Both the position numbers and the translations under genes were made by a program. From NCBI GenBank assembly GCA_961205875.1, contig OY540819.1, positions 3,536,501 to 3,600,500 of the forward strand: a stretch of DNA of 64,000 nt, read 5' to 3'. The stretch is from Sialis fuliginosa. Lineage: Eukaryota; Arthropoda; Insecta; Megaloptera; Sialidae. Position 1 is the stretch's first letter. Every line of letters begins with the position of its first letter. The notes below the pieces were generated by a model. The model ran no database searches. It worked only from the letters and a program-made list of their open reading frames with translations, and was not told the DNA's origin. Positions 24,052 to 35,910 of this stretch are shown here, one piece after another.

Positions 24052-24802
24052 AAAGGACCCCGCTGTTTTTGATAGGGAAATGGCTTTCAGTCAATCTCTT
24101 TGAAACTAACTGGAAAATATTCTCTAAATCATCCCGATTAAAAGTCTCAATGGTCGCAACCGCCTAAGTTCCCGAGGTCTCGCGCAAAAAGCTGTTTTGT
24201 ACCTAATACTGCAATAAAAAAATCGATATAGGACAGGATTTCCCAAGTTCAATATTTAATTTATTATAACAAATGGAAGAAAACTTCAAATACAAAAGTT
24301 GTCAGGCTAGACAAGCAGCATATTTTTAAAATAGTTACATTTATATAAGGTGTCCCATAAGTGTGTTACAAATCAAAGTTATATTTTTATGACAACTAAT
24401 TTTCTATTGTTTTTATTTTACAATTTAATATTTTTAATAATATCGCTAGTAGCTGGCGCTGACAGCACTACACATACCTTAACATGTTTTATAAAAACTT
24501 TATTATAATCCATAAAACAATTTGCTATAGAACTTGCAAACTTTAACAACATAATAATCTAAAAATTAAATAAACAAAACGATACATAAAAATTAATTTC
24601 TTTGTTCAAAATGTCCTGTACTATATCGATTTTTTTTTATTGCATTATTAGGTATAAAACAGCTCTTTGCGCGATACCTCGGTAACTTCGGCGGTTGCGA
24701 CCATTGAAACATTTAATCGGGATGATTTAGAGAATATTTTCCAGTTGATTTCAAAGAGATTGACTGAAAGCCATTTCCCTATCAAAAACTGCGGGGTCCT
24801 TT
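24052..24802. mobile_element. Non-autonomous element with ~185-bp terminal inverted repeats
   Basis: Left arm 24052-24236 starts AAAGGACCCCGC, right arm 24612-24802 ends GCGGGGTCCTTT. Long matching stretches include ATAGGGAAATGGCTTTCAGT and GATTTAGAGAATATTTTCC or their complements. The interior (24237-24611) is AT-rich; a TAAGGTGTCCCATAAGTGTG sequence at 24348 resembles a mariner-type end. TSD not evident. Confidence 0.8.
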
Positions 24803-25315
24803 CATTGATTGATGCAGTTATCTAGCGTGAATAACTATCTCACTTTTCAGATAGTGCTCTGTTGACCAAACTGTAAGATATCGTTCTTGAAACCGGGCAT
24901 CAATCTGCGATTTTTTTTATTTTTAATACACCGAAAGAGAATCTCTAATATACCTACACCCCTGCTAACACCAAGCTGATTTTTTAAACATTTTAATTAC
25001 ACAATTTTGAATGAGAAAATTAAATATTCTACGAAAAAAAAAATGCAACTGGAACATGTCATGTGTTATTTTTTTATATTGTTTTTACTATCGGTTTTGT
25101 TAAATATAAGTAAATCTTTATCACTAATAATAAGTTAATTATACAACCTAAAATATTAACTTGACGAAAAAATGTTATCTAAAATGTTTTTATCAATTTT
25201 TGGCACATTCTTAATTTTTGTCATTAATATCAAATACTAAGCTTTATAATCTTGTAAAAAATCAAATTTCTAACTCATTTCAATAACAAGACTGCCTCAT
25301 TGATCATTAAAACCT

Positions 25316-25602
25316 ATAGGGTACTTCCCATTAACCTAGAATCTTGAAATTTGGCACTAATGAAGGTCTCATAGTACAAGTAAAGGAAAAAATCCAAAAA
25401 TCATTAATTTCTAATTCTATGTGGAATTATTACGTGACAAACTTAATTTTGCAGTTTCATTCATACAGCGTCAACGTAAAGACGCCTATACACAAAGACG
25501 TCTTGGCAATCAGGTCCATTGTCTACATAACTAACTATTGTCAATAATTGAATTTTATATAACGGTACGGAACCTTAAGGGCGTGAGATTTACTCGCACT
25601 TG
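25316..25602 (+). mobile_element. Copy of a widespread insect repeat
   Basis: It starts ATAGGGTACTTCCCATTAAC followed by CTAGAATCTTGAAATTTGGC, and ends ACGGTACGGAACCTTAAGGG then a CGCACTTG end. From memory this pattern is common in insect (especially lepidopteran) genomes; I could not check. A possible related end is at 32718. Confidence 0.55.
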
Positions 25603-25612
25603 TTCGTTATGA

Positions 25613-26377
25613 AGAGCATTTCTTATTTAAAAATTAATTTAGGAAAATCACATTACAAAATGAGGCTTTTGCATTTTTTCAAGAGTCCTGAAGAAGCCAA
25701 GTTTCAATTAATGTACTTTATTAAATTTTTAAACATTTAAAAATTTACGAATCGTCGAGTCTAAAAAGACCGAGTATTCCCAAACCCTACTTTCAGCTCA
25801 AATAGAATAAAATAAATAAAAAAAAATTTTTTTTTTCTAAATCAATATTTAATTATATCCACAATAAAACCGCCACTGTACCACATAAAAAACACTCACC
25901 CAACCACATAATTACAAATACAATATCCATATAAATACTTGCAGATCGATAACTATCACATAGAACCTGTTAATCACCTCTCTAGACATTCTACAAGATG
26001 CCATTTATATATACGAATACACAAACTCCTGCAAATATTGACTTACTTAACATTTTATGATCTATTGGTTATATTAAGATGTCTGCAAATGATAAATACC
26101 GACGAGTTAATGTTTATTTCATATCGTGTACCTTATTTTGTATTGGTGTCAATATGTGTTTCTTCAAACTGCTTAGCATTTATATATACGAGCTTGCTAA
26201 CCAACAGTTATAAAATAATATAAATGATAATATGCTGATAATGTATCAAGATAATACCCGAGGAATGTCTTCATGTATGAAAATTGTTTATGGTCAATGG
26301 TTCTTAAATAATTTAGTATTCATTACCTGCTAATTATATTTTATTCGTTGTCAGATTTGTAATTATCGTTTAACTTC
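25613..26377. other. AT-rich spacer
   Basis: No gene or bounded element seen; a 94-codon open frame in the AT-rich sequence has no domain features. Confidence 0.35.
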
Positions 26378-26385
26378 TTGTACAG

Positions 26386-27328
26386 TAGGGTGGAGTGAAA
26401 ATTTTTTTTTTTCGAATCTTCAAAACGCTATATGCGCAAAATTTGCATTTGTATATATATACTTAAAACACCTACCGAAGGAATTTGTAATTGGATATCA
26501 TCCTGAGGTTCCTAAATGATTTTATTTATTAGAAAAAAACATAAACTTTTGGGCATTATATCTCGGTAAAGGGGCAAGATATTTGAATGCGCAATAATTT
26601 AAATTAAAGAGACATTCAGTACCTTTAAAATGATATATAACAGTCAAACATTTATTATAGTTAATTGTTTGAAAAATGCCTTTAAAAAAATATTATTTTT
26701 ATAAAAAAAATCAGCATCATTTAAAAAATAATGATTAACTATAAAAAAAATGTATAGTTACATATTATTTTAAAGATTGCACTGGATTGCTCTTTAATTT
26801 AAATTATTGCGCATTCAAATATCTTTCTCCGTTACCGAGATATTATGCTCTAAATTCTGTTAATTTAATGAACTTAGAGTGTTACATATATCTCGGTAAC
26901 GGAAAAAGATATTTGAATGCGCAATAATTTAAATTAAAGAGCAATCCAGTGTCTTTAAAATAATATGTAACTGTAAATTTTTTTTATAGTTAATCATTAT
27001 TTTTTAAATGATGTTTATTTTTTTGTTTTTTTATAAAAATAATATTTTTTTAAGGGCATTTTTCAAACGATAAACCATAATAAATGTTTAACTGTTATAT
27101 ATCATTTTTCTCTTTAATTTAAATTATTGCGCATTCAAATATCTTACCCCGTTACCGAGATATAATGCCCAAAAGTTTATGTTTTTTCTAATAAAGAAAA
27201 TCATTTAGGAACCTCAGAATGATATCCAATCACAAATTCCTTCAGTAGGTGTTTTAAGGATATACAAATGCAAATTTTGCGCATATAGCGTTTTGAAGAT
27301 TCGAAAAAAAAATTTTCACTCCACCCTA
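26386..27328. mobile_element. Giant palindromic element, TAGGGTGGAG ends, 8-bp TSD
   Basis: The termini are TAGGGTGGAGTGAAAATTTT and its complement, flanked by TTGTACAG at both 26378-26385 and 27329-27336, an exact 8-bp TSD. The whole 943 bp folds around ~26865. Each arm contains two opposed copies of a block with ATATCTCGGTAACGG and ATTTGAATGCGCAATAATTT, giving four copies in all. It has no reading frame. The 8-bp TSD fits hAT, P or MULE-type transposition; the family is undetermined. Confidence 0.9.
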
Positions 27329-27336
27329 TTGTACAG

Positions 27337-29385
27337 TCCTTATAAAAAATTATAGGACCAAATAAATTAGATTTTTTGTGAAATGTCTTCAAATTTGCAA
27401 TAAAGTGTAGGTATAGGTCTATTTTACTGTCTTGTTATAATTTTTTTATCAAAATTTTAAACAATATTTTAAGAAAAAAATCTATGTTGACATAGCTACC
27501 TTAAGACGATTATCTTTTACATTCCTTGTAAAAATGTTATTCTTATTGCTTACGGAATACAAATTTCTACTATTCATAAGATACAAGACTGGCTTAAAGA
27601 CGAGACGATAATTTTGACTTATAAAGTGTCTCGGTTTTAAGAAACTGTTGACAATTAGTATTTCCTTATCATTCTAAGTTCGTTGATCATTGTATGATAC
27701 AATATAAACAATATTTATCATTAGAAGAGCCCTGAAGATGTCCACTGCAATGTGTGACGAAACGATGGCCGATAACACGACCAAACCAACGCATCTTACA
27801 CCCAGAAGCCAAAATTCATATTGCACATATTCTAATAGCACATATTCCAAATTAAATGAAACGTTTTTATTTATTTTTTATTTAAATTACTTAACTATGT
27901 GTATGTTATGTTATACTATATGACCATAACAAATTTTAGCATTGAAAAATCCGGCTTTTCATTATAAATGTATTCTTGTTAACACTTTTACAATAACAAA
28001 TTACACGTCATGTTTATTTTGATTTAAAAATCGTACATACAATAACATCTTGCAACATTTTATGTAAATTTATTCAAAGATATTCAATTTAATTGACTCT
28101 ACAAAATAATATTTTGGGTAATATATTTGACTGATATGCTAATCATGTTTTTATTTATATTTTACATATTGTGTGTATTCAGTGTTTTAAAATTTAATGC
28201 AATTATAATATGTTTTAATTGTCTATTAATAATTAACAAATTTCTATAATTGCTTTATTGACAAGTCGAGGTTAACGTTATGATTTGAATATAACATCAT
28301 GATAATTATAAATGGATTTTAAATGGTATATAAATATTATGTCTTATTTATGCGAAATAGATAATGGCTTTTTGATTGAAAAGGTAGCTAGAATTAATTT
28401 TCTTCATTGATTTAATTCAGCCTTTACCGGTGTTTGTATTTCAGAATTCATCTATCTACATAATTTAATGTATTTTTAGTAATTTGTTTATTTTTACACA
28501 AATAATCATTTTTAATAATTTTTGAAAATATCACTGACCGGCATTTTTTTACGAACCAATACTGAGATGCGAGTCACATTATGATAATCTGGCGTGCATA
28601 TAGTTTAACAATTATTAAAAAATTTAAATACAAGCATTTGTATTATAGTATACTAAATTTTTGCTGGTGGAGTATTTTTTTTGTATTTTAAAACAGTTTC
28701 GAAAAAACTAGAGCATGAATATTAATTATTGGAAGGCCAAAAGGACGTGGCATACAATCAGAAGTCAAAATTCACTTCAGGATTACCACGGAAGCGTCAA
28801 AATTTCCAATCTAGACTGATTTTAAAATATTGATACCAATATGCCAACTTTTTACTTTATTTAATTAATTTTTTTTAATAATTATTTATATATTTTTAAA
28901 TATTGTATTTTGAACGGAACAAAAATAAGTGCCTACATTAGAAAAATTAATTTCAATTCCATTTTCGATTAGCTCTCCCCCTAAAATATAGTTGATACAT
29001 TATCATATAAACTGATAATTTGCGATTATATATATTTTTTAATTCAGATAAATAGGTAGGTAGAAAGTTTTTTGAATTTTGTGACATAAAGCGTTTGTAC
29101 ATTTTCGAGTGACAGTATTTTTAATTCATTTTTTATTTGGATATGATGAGCTTCATTTGTAAAGTGTCCATGTTTACAGCAATCATTCAAATCATTACAA
29201 AACATTGAAAAAAGTTAAAATTACACCGGAGGGAATTCAATGTTTGTAAATCATAAATCATACAAAGTAATTATGTGAGAGCTAATTAACATTAAAGTTA
29301 TTGCCTCTGAGTTATGTACTAGTAACAGAAATCAGGATATGAATTATTACTGACATTAGAAAATAGTTTTTTTTAAAACAATATT
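27337..29385. other. Two-kilobase AT-rich desert
   Basis: I see no gene, TIR pair or CpG-rich island. A retroelement-like phrase (CCTGAAGATGTCC...GACGAAACG) at 27731-27762 is too short to call. Confidence 0.4.
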
Positions 29386-29775
29386 GCTTCCTCGCAATAT
29401 CGAAGATACGAGAAGCTTTGTGATCGTTTTAGAATGAGACAAAAAATGTTCTCCGATTTCAAAATTTTAAATTGATAATTTCGTTTCAGATCAAGACAAA
29501 TACTTTTCGTTCCCTGTCTGTCTGTTTGTCCCCTGAATCCTTGTCACACGCATAACTCATACACCACTGAACCGATATTAATGTAACTTGTTGGATGGTC
29601 CCATTTCAAAATCATCCTGTGTAAGAGGGAGGGGTGACATCCCAAAATATTAATTTTTTCAAGATATTTTAAGAACGACACATGTAACGTGAAAATTTTA
29701 TAGAATCTTTTTTGTAAAGCGTTCAATTTTCTAAAATATAGGTCAACAACGTTTGTTGTAAAATATTCCCTTACA
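29386..29775 (+). mobile_element. Dispersed repeat with TCTG tract (family L, copy 2)
   Basis: Starts GCTTCCTCGCAATATCGAAG and continues with GATCGTTTTAGAATGAGACA, a short TCTG tract, CCTGAATCCTTGTCACACGC and CAAGATATTTTAAGAACGAC. Longer than copy 1 and collinear with copy 3 to AAATATTCCC. Non-coding. Confidence 0.75.
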
Positions 29776-31109
29776 AAGATTTATCTCACTTTGCTTTAAA
29801 AAATCGTTTTTTGTCTTTTTAAATTGATATTTACTTTGACATATTAAATGTCATTTTGATGTTTGTATAAATTGTCAAAAAATTAAAAATATACGAAAAA
29901 ATAATCAGTTGCTTTTTAAGAAAAAAACTATTTTTTTAGTAAAATTGTATAAAAATTAAATGGTTAACCAATCTGAAAACTTTATCGGTTTTTATTTAAA
30001 TTGTTCAATTATTAACTACCTTTGGTGAATTTAGTACGAGGAAGCACTGTGAATTTACTTGGCAGATGTTGTTTTTTGCTTTTTGTTTAGAAATAAGACA
30101 AAGATTTGACGAAATAGTTTATATTTTTTTGTTGTAAATTCTGAGACAGTCATTTATAATATCGAGGCGAGAAAGTTTTACTTCCATGTTCCAAAGGAAA
30201 TGGAAGTATTGTAATACCATCGAAAAATCGTGTCCGATAAAATGACAAATTCTGATTGTACTAACTTCAAAACGTAAAGAAAAGTTAATTTCCGCATGGC
30301 GGCTGTGCTTGTGGCTGTGTGCCTGTGCGGATGTAGAATTTTCTTTCGTTCACGATAACTACTGTAAAAATGCACCGATCTGAATTATTTTTGGGGAAAA
30401 TGTTTGTCTCAGTGAGTACTCCAGACCTATTGATTTTGGTGCTAATCGGATCAGGGGTTTTGGAAATATTCGAAATTTTGTAATTTTTTTCGTCTAAAAA
30501 GTGAACATTGCGAGTATTATCTCACTAATTTTGATAAGATTTGGTACATTTGCAGTTTAATTGAATCTAAGGGACATTTATTATTTGTACGTGCCCAAAC
30601 AGCCATTAAAGGGGTGAAAAACACTTAAAATTTGAATTTTAAATACTAATTAATACGTCATTAATTCATGTTTAGTTGTTCTACGAATGTGTATTATGTT
30701 TTTGACATTATATATTTATATACAAATGGCAATAACTGCTGTAACCGTCGTAAGTATATATGTTTTTTATGTATTACGAAATTTATATTCATAGTAGTAG
30801 ATTATATTGATAAAATATTTTTCAAAAAATTTATATTTAAAAATTATTTAAAAAGATAGAAAGAAGTCATGTATGGTTCTCCATACCGATATTTAGTTTG
30901 GTGTGAAGCCATAATTTTATATGTAGATAAATCAGCCTCGATTTCTGATTGATTATAGTAGTCAAGTTTTACTCACAACCGTATTTTCTGAATTTATCAA
31001 TCAATATTATTAAATATACTTCATACCGATTCGGCTACAAATAGCGACTCTTACTGGAGTATTTCTAACAAATACACATACTAATTGTAAGTACATTTGC
31101 AGGCCACGT
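29776..31109. other. AT-rich spacer
   Basis: No gene or bounded repeat. A patch at 30290-30340 (GGCGGCTGTGCTTGTGGC) is richer in GC but has no further signal. Confidence 0.35.
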
Positions 31110-31290
31110 TTGACGTCCTCTGTAATAAATAAATTTTCATGCAATAAATCAGTAGCTCCGTCGCTCGCACATAATTTTCCCGAATCACCGTGCCGAGGAA
31201 TGCCGAGCGCTGGTTTCTGATTTACCGGCACGGTCGGGACCCGTTGTTGACCTGTCTTGTCCCGCTGACCTGACATCAACTATCCCAAAG
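31110..31290. promoter_or_regulatory. CpG-richer island
   Basis: Contains GCTCCGTCGCTCGCACATAA, CACCGTGCCGAGGAATGCCG and GGCACGGTCGGGACCCG, unique in the window. The minus strand is open here (31010-31279, 89 codons) without any recognised domain, so an unrecognised exon remains possible. Confidence 0.3.
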
Positions 31291-32717
31291 CTAGGATTGT
31301 TCACATTTTACCTTTTACTTTTTCTTCGGAGAATTCAATGTTGAATTTTCTTTATTTATCTGCATTATCGGGATACTTTCTGTGGAAGGGGGATTTATTA
31401 TTCATATTAATTTAAGGTTTCTGCAGTGATCTGATTTAATACTATTAAAATCTAAGGACTAGTGAGTAGAGATATTTTAAAATTAAGCATTTTACTTATA
31501 ACAGTTTTCTCATTTCATTCATTTGTAACTGGTAGATAATAAGTAATAATATTTAAGGGGAAGCAGGGTAAGATAACGAATATTTTCTTAGAAATATGAT
31601 TTTGAATTTTGGGAATTCCAATATTTCTATGTATTTTTCACGAGAGATTTTTCAATAAGTTGATATGATAATACTAAAATAAAGCTGTTGCAGCAATTTT
31701 TTTTTCAATATTACAATTTTTATATTTCCTGGAAAATTAGCAGATACAGAAGTTCGATAGTTTGTAAAAGAGTCATACCTTATTATAGTAAAAAACTGGA
31801 AAAACCGGAGAAACTGTGGTTTCTTAGTCACTAAATTAAAAATATAAACCTTAACCACACAATAAAACATGTCGAGTAACATTATTTCATTGTGGTTATG
31901 GTGTATAATTTTAGTTTTTTTTTTTGTTTAGTGTATATAGTAAAATTATCAACCCCACATTTCCATGGGATATCTAGCCCATGCTTACCCCGTCATGCTT
32001 TTGTAATTTTTGTAAGTTGACAAATTGAGTTAATTGACTTTTTTTGTCATTTATAATAATGATATAATTCTAATTATATGTCTATAAATAAGTCGAACGT
32101 GGTGAAAAAGGGTTTAAAAAAACACGATTATTATAATTACAATAATTATTTTTCCTGCCTACATATTAAAATATAATATTTCTTATTGTCAAGTAAATGT
32201 TTAGATAAACATCGTATAACAAATAATTAAAACTGATAATATAAGTTGAACTCCGACAACCATCAAATAATAATATTTGTATGTATCTTTTACCCGCGTA
32301 TTTGCCACTAATTACTAATTATTATTTATCATGTACAATATACACACAAATAAATGAGCTATGATATGAAAGGTGCTTCATTAATTATATATTATTTATA
32401 TAACTATCTATGTTTTATATAATTAAAAGCAAATATGAACATACGGGTTAAAAGTAAACAGGATTTCCGTTGTTAATCATACTGTACATGAAATACTACA
32501 TGTTTTATTTAAAAATAGATAAAGATAAAATAAAATGTATAGAAATTAATAATTAGGCGCTAAAGAGTAGAGCTGATGGTGTGCAATAATAAGGATATCA
32601 TTATCCATTTTCTCTAATTATCTGTAAAATGTAAACACCATTGATAAATTGCATACCTTATATTATAATTACACGTTATTACATACATTATTAAATGCAT
32701 ATGCTTTACAAAACAAA
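31291..32717. other. AT-rich spacer
   Basis: No gene, TIR pair or motif cluster seen. Confidence 0.4.
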
Positions 32718-33235
32718 ACGGCCAAGTGCGTGTTGGGCACGCACATGATAGGATTCCGATTTGTAAAAAAAAATTATTTCAAAAATTTTAATAAACTATT
32801 TTTGCTACAGTGTTCGATATAATTTTTGAATTGATAGTTTAGAAATTAAAGGGGGTGGGGTGCTCTGATAACGACATTTAAAAGCATATAATTCGTGACT
32901 GAAGGGTTAAACTCAATAACATTTTTGGTTGTATTTTAGGAGACCTATTTAAAATACTCAATGAGGTAAGTGAAAAAAAAAAATAAGTTCACTTTTCAGT
33001 CTATGGGAAGGGGGTTCAAAAATGTTTTGACAATGTTCGCTGTAATTTTCATAGAAAGTACTTATTAAAAATTAAATTCTCGAATTTTTAAGATTTTTTA
33101 TATGGGTAGTTTAGAAAATAGAGGGGATGGACGCTAATAATGACTCTGAATGCAAATATATCGTGACTGAAGGGTTTTATAACATTTTTTGTTGCATTTT
33201 AAGAGACCTATCTAAAGACACCTCACTTAATGGAT
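32718..33235 (+). repeat. Repeat with a 272-bp diverged tandem duplication
   Basis: It begins ACGGCCAAGTGCGTGTTGGG, the complement-like partner of the 25602 end. The segment starting at TAGTTTAGAAA near 32835 recurs at 33107, with shared landmarks (CGTGACTGAAGGGTT, AGAGACCTAT/GGAGACCTAT). Non-coding. Confidence 0.6.
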
Positions 33236-33514
33236 TAACTGAACATTTTTTTAAATATAATTTTCAATCAGAATCACAGAACGTATTGCCAACTTAAGAA
33301 TAGTAAAAATGATGGTTTCTGAATAAACCAAATTGTCTGTGACAGCTTTTTTATGATTTTGCAATGTCGAATTTGTACTTCTTTGATTGTACGTGTTGTT
33401 AAAATATCAAAATACGAAAACAAGAATAAATACAGGAATTTTTTGTAATTGATTATCTATTAAAAAATGTATAACATTTGTAACAAACAACAGACAAAAA
33501 CTATGGTTATGACT

Positions 33515-33573
33515 TATCAAATACAAATCCCCTAACCATAAAATTTTTATGGTTAGGGGATTTGTATTTGATA
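33515..33573. repeat. Perfect 59-bp palindrome
   Basis: Two 29-base arms (33515-33543, 33545-33573) are exact complements around a single base. The core is CCCTAACCATAAAA/TTTTATGGTTAGGG. A 12-base direct repeat, GTATAACATTTG, lies at 33469-33480 and 33575-33586, bracketing it. Confidence 0.95.
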
Positions 33574-33589
33574 GGTATAACATTTGAAT

Positions 33590-33970
33590 ATATCCCCCGG
33601 GTGACGTCAATTACAGCGCCAACGCTGATTGGTCAAGGAGCTATTGCGACTACCTTGTCTTTATATACCTTGGTATCTATCGACCTTCTTGGTTTTTCTC
33701 TACATCATATAAGTTTAAGACATGTTGTGCTAGTACTTTATATCTAGTCCGGTTCTGTACGTATATGTATGTATATGTTCATGCACAGATAAACATTGTT
33801 ACATCAATAACCATTCACACGAGATCACGTGAGCGTTGACAAAGCAATGCCAACAGCTTGTTGATCATCTTCGATCAATGAAAACCGCCTCCACCACCAC
33901 CCAGCATCATTCAACAACTACCAAAGCTCAGACAGCTTAATCCAGGACGGGTTCAAGGTATTTTATAGTC
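33590..33970. promoter_or_regulatory. Candidate regulatory segment with TGACGTCA, CCAAT and E-box motifs
   Basis: TGACGTCA at 33602-33609, CTGATTGGTC (inverted CCAAT) at ~33626, and a TATATA about 30 bases on: an arrangement resembling a promoter. ATCACGTGAG at ~33823 has a CACGTG E-box, followed by GATCATCTTCGATCAATG. It is richer in GC than the flanks and unique in the window. It might instead be LTR sequence. No transcript can be proven. Confidence 0.35.
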
Positions 33971-34150
33971 CCGGATTGAGGTTTTTGAATAAGAATATAA
34001 AAAAGTGGTGTATGCTTCACCCAAATGCACTTATAAACTTATTTTGTTTTTATTAACCATGAGAATTAAATAAATAAATTAATCGATAATTAAATTGATA
34101 ATCAAACGTATTATTTTAAAACAAAAAACGTATACAAAACACGTAGCTAA

Positions 34151-34401
34151 ACACCAACGTAAATTAACTTGTCGCCTTCTTTCATCTTTATTTTAGACAT
34201 TTACTTATCCCTCTCTCTCACGCATAACCGACGTAAAGTGACTTGTACGAATGCGCTATTCATCCATCTTTCTCTTATACATCTACTCACGCATTTGCAC
34301 ACTCTCTTTAGCGTTTCATCTTTAAAACGTTTCGATTATTAAAATCTGTCGAGGTCATTTCAATTCAATTAGTCTCGCTTCAGTAGTTTCACTTCAAAAA
34401 T
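34151..34401 (+). repeat. Dispersed repeat with internal tandem duplication (family K, copy 2)
   Basis: Collinear with 17445-17700: ACACCAACGTAAATTAACTT, ACCGACGTAAAGTGACTTG, CTGTCGAGGTCATTT and GTAGTTTCACTTCAAAAAT occur in the same order and strand. Confidence 0.7.
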
Positions 34402-34705
34402 AATTTATACTTATATTTCGTATAGATAGGTAAAAATGCATAAATGTATGTATAAATAAATATAATTGCAATTGTAATTACTAATTAGAAGTAACTAGGA
34501 TACTTCGTATTTTTTTAAATTTCTTAATAAAAACCGTATACAGATATGTAATAAATACTATAGCAATAGATAAAACTTTCAGGAATTTGGAAACAATAGA
34601 CTGACTAAAAGGTTATTAAAAGAAAGTCAAAGTTATGGTTACAGAGTAATAAAATGCTTTTAACGTTATCAAGAAATAGATAAAAATGTTTTAAAAAAAG
34701 AATAA

Positions 34706-35292
34706 GGCCCTCCGCACACGGTGCGACTGTTTTGCAACGAGACTCGCAAACCAGTTGCGGAAGCGACTATTTTAGAACTGGTTTGCAATCGATTTATATC
34801 CTCGCTCCGCACACGAGCTCGACTGAATCTTGATCAGTCGACAGTTTTATGGGAATTGTCGTGATAAAAAAACGCGATTTTTTAAAAGTTTTTAAGTTTT
34901 TTTGACTTTTGGCAACATGTCAAACATTCTTGAATACCTAGAAAGGTTATAATTGTATAGAACTTCATGTTTTTCTACCTCCTCGACGAATTTAATGTTT
35001 ATTAACTGATCATTCATTCTGAATGAACAAACTAAGTAGGTAATTATTAATAGGAATAATAATAATTTTAATTATAAGATAAAATATCATGCAACCACGC
35101 AACTGAAACTAATATTCGACCTGCAAGCACAGTTGTACGAAACCAGTTGGAAACTGATTGCAAATCAGTTTTGTTTCAGTCGTACCGTGTGCGGAGGACC
35201 ATTACGTTACACGTGCAAAGTCACCAAACGGTTGCTTGCTCAACTGGTTTGCGATTCTTGTTGCAAAACGGTTGCTCCGTGTGCGGAGAGCC
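34706..35292. mobile_element. PIF/Harbinger-type MITE, TAA target duplication
   Basis: Left end GGCCCTCCGCACACGGTGCG and right end ending CCGTGTGCGGAGAGCC form ~65-bp imperfect TIRs with GTTTTGCAAC and CGCAAACCAGTTG inside. TAA precedes the left end (34703-34705) and follows the right end (35293-35295). A 3-bp TAA duplication and GGCC-type ends fit PIF/Harbinger. 587 bp, no transposase. Confidence 0.88.
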
Positions 35293-35599
35293 TAATCCTT
35301 TCATTTAGGCAAATAAGATTGATTTAAAATCGTCAATGTCCATGGTTCATCAATCGCTGTAGAGTCATATAATGAAGAAGAAATATTAACCCTTTAAAAC
35401 TAATGCGACTAAAGCTGAGCGTTTACTAAAATATTGTGACGATTAGTATATTATAAAATCTGATTTTTATTACCATGTTATTTTCGTGGGCGCACCTGAC
35501 CTAAAAGTTTTCTGCAGTTCCAAAAATGAAAACTGCAGTTGTAAAAGCTAATTTATGTAGTTGAAAAATCGCAAGTAGAAAGAAAAATAAATATTTAGT

Positions 35600-35910
35600 G
35601 GTTCTTAAACTGTTTTAGGTGACGGTACCCAAATATAAAATTTTTCGGTTCTCTAGTACGCTTATCGATTTTTTTCGATCAAGAATCTAAAATCTAGGAT
35701 TACTTCGATTTAGTGTATTACATTAGAAACTTTTACATAAAAAATCGTCAAATAAAACTGTTCATACGAATATTTTAGTTTTTTATAAAAGTAACCTAAT
35801 CCTGCTCTGCTAGTATCAAGCAGCACTAGGACGACTCGATAGCGCTGGTGACGTAAAAGGGGGTCGCAAACCGTTCAAGTTGGGGGGAAGGGGGTACAAA
35901 ACGATTCTCA
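35600..35910 (+). mobile_element. hAT-like relic
   Basis: Left TAGTGGTTCTTAAACTGTTT followed by GGTGACGGTACCC is typical of hAT ends; the right part has GGGGGTCGCAAACCGTTC. The two ends do not pair cleanly and no TSD is visible. Confidence 0.4.

Noticed and set aside
27731-27923. Possible retroelement coding remnant (MSTAMCDETM...)
   Set aside because: Only a short phrase resembles a transposon; no reverse transcriptase or transposase motif follows.
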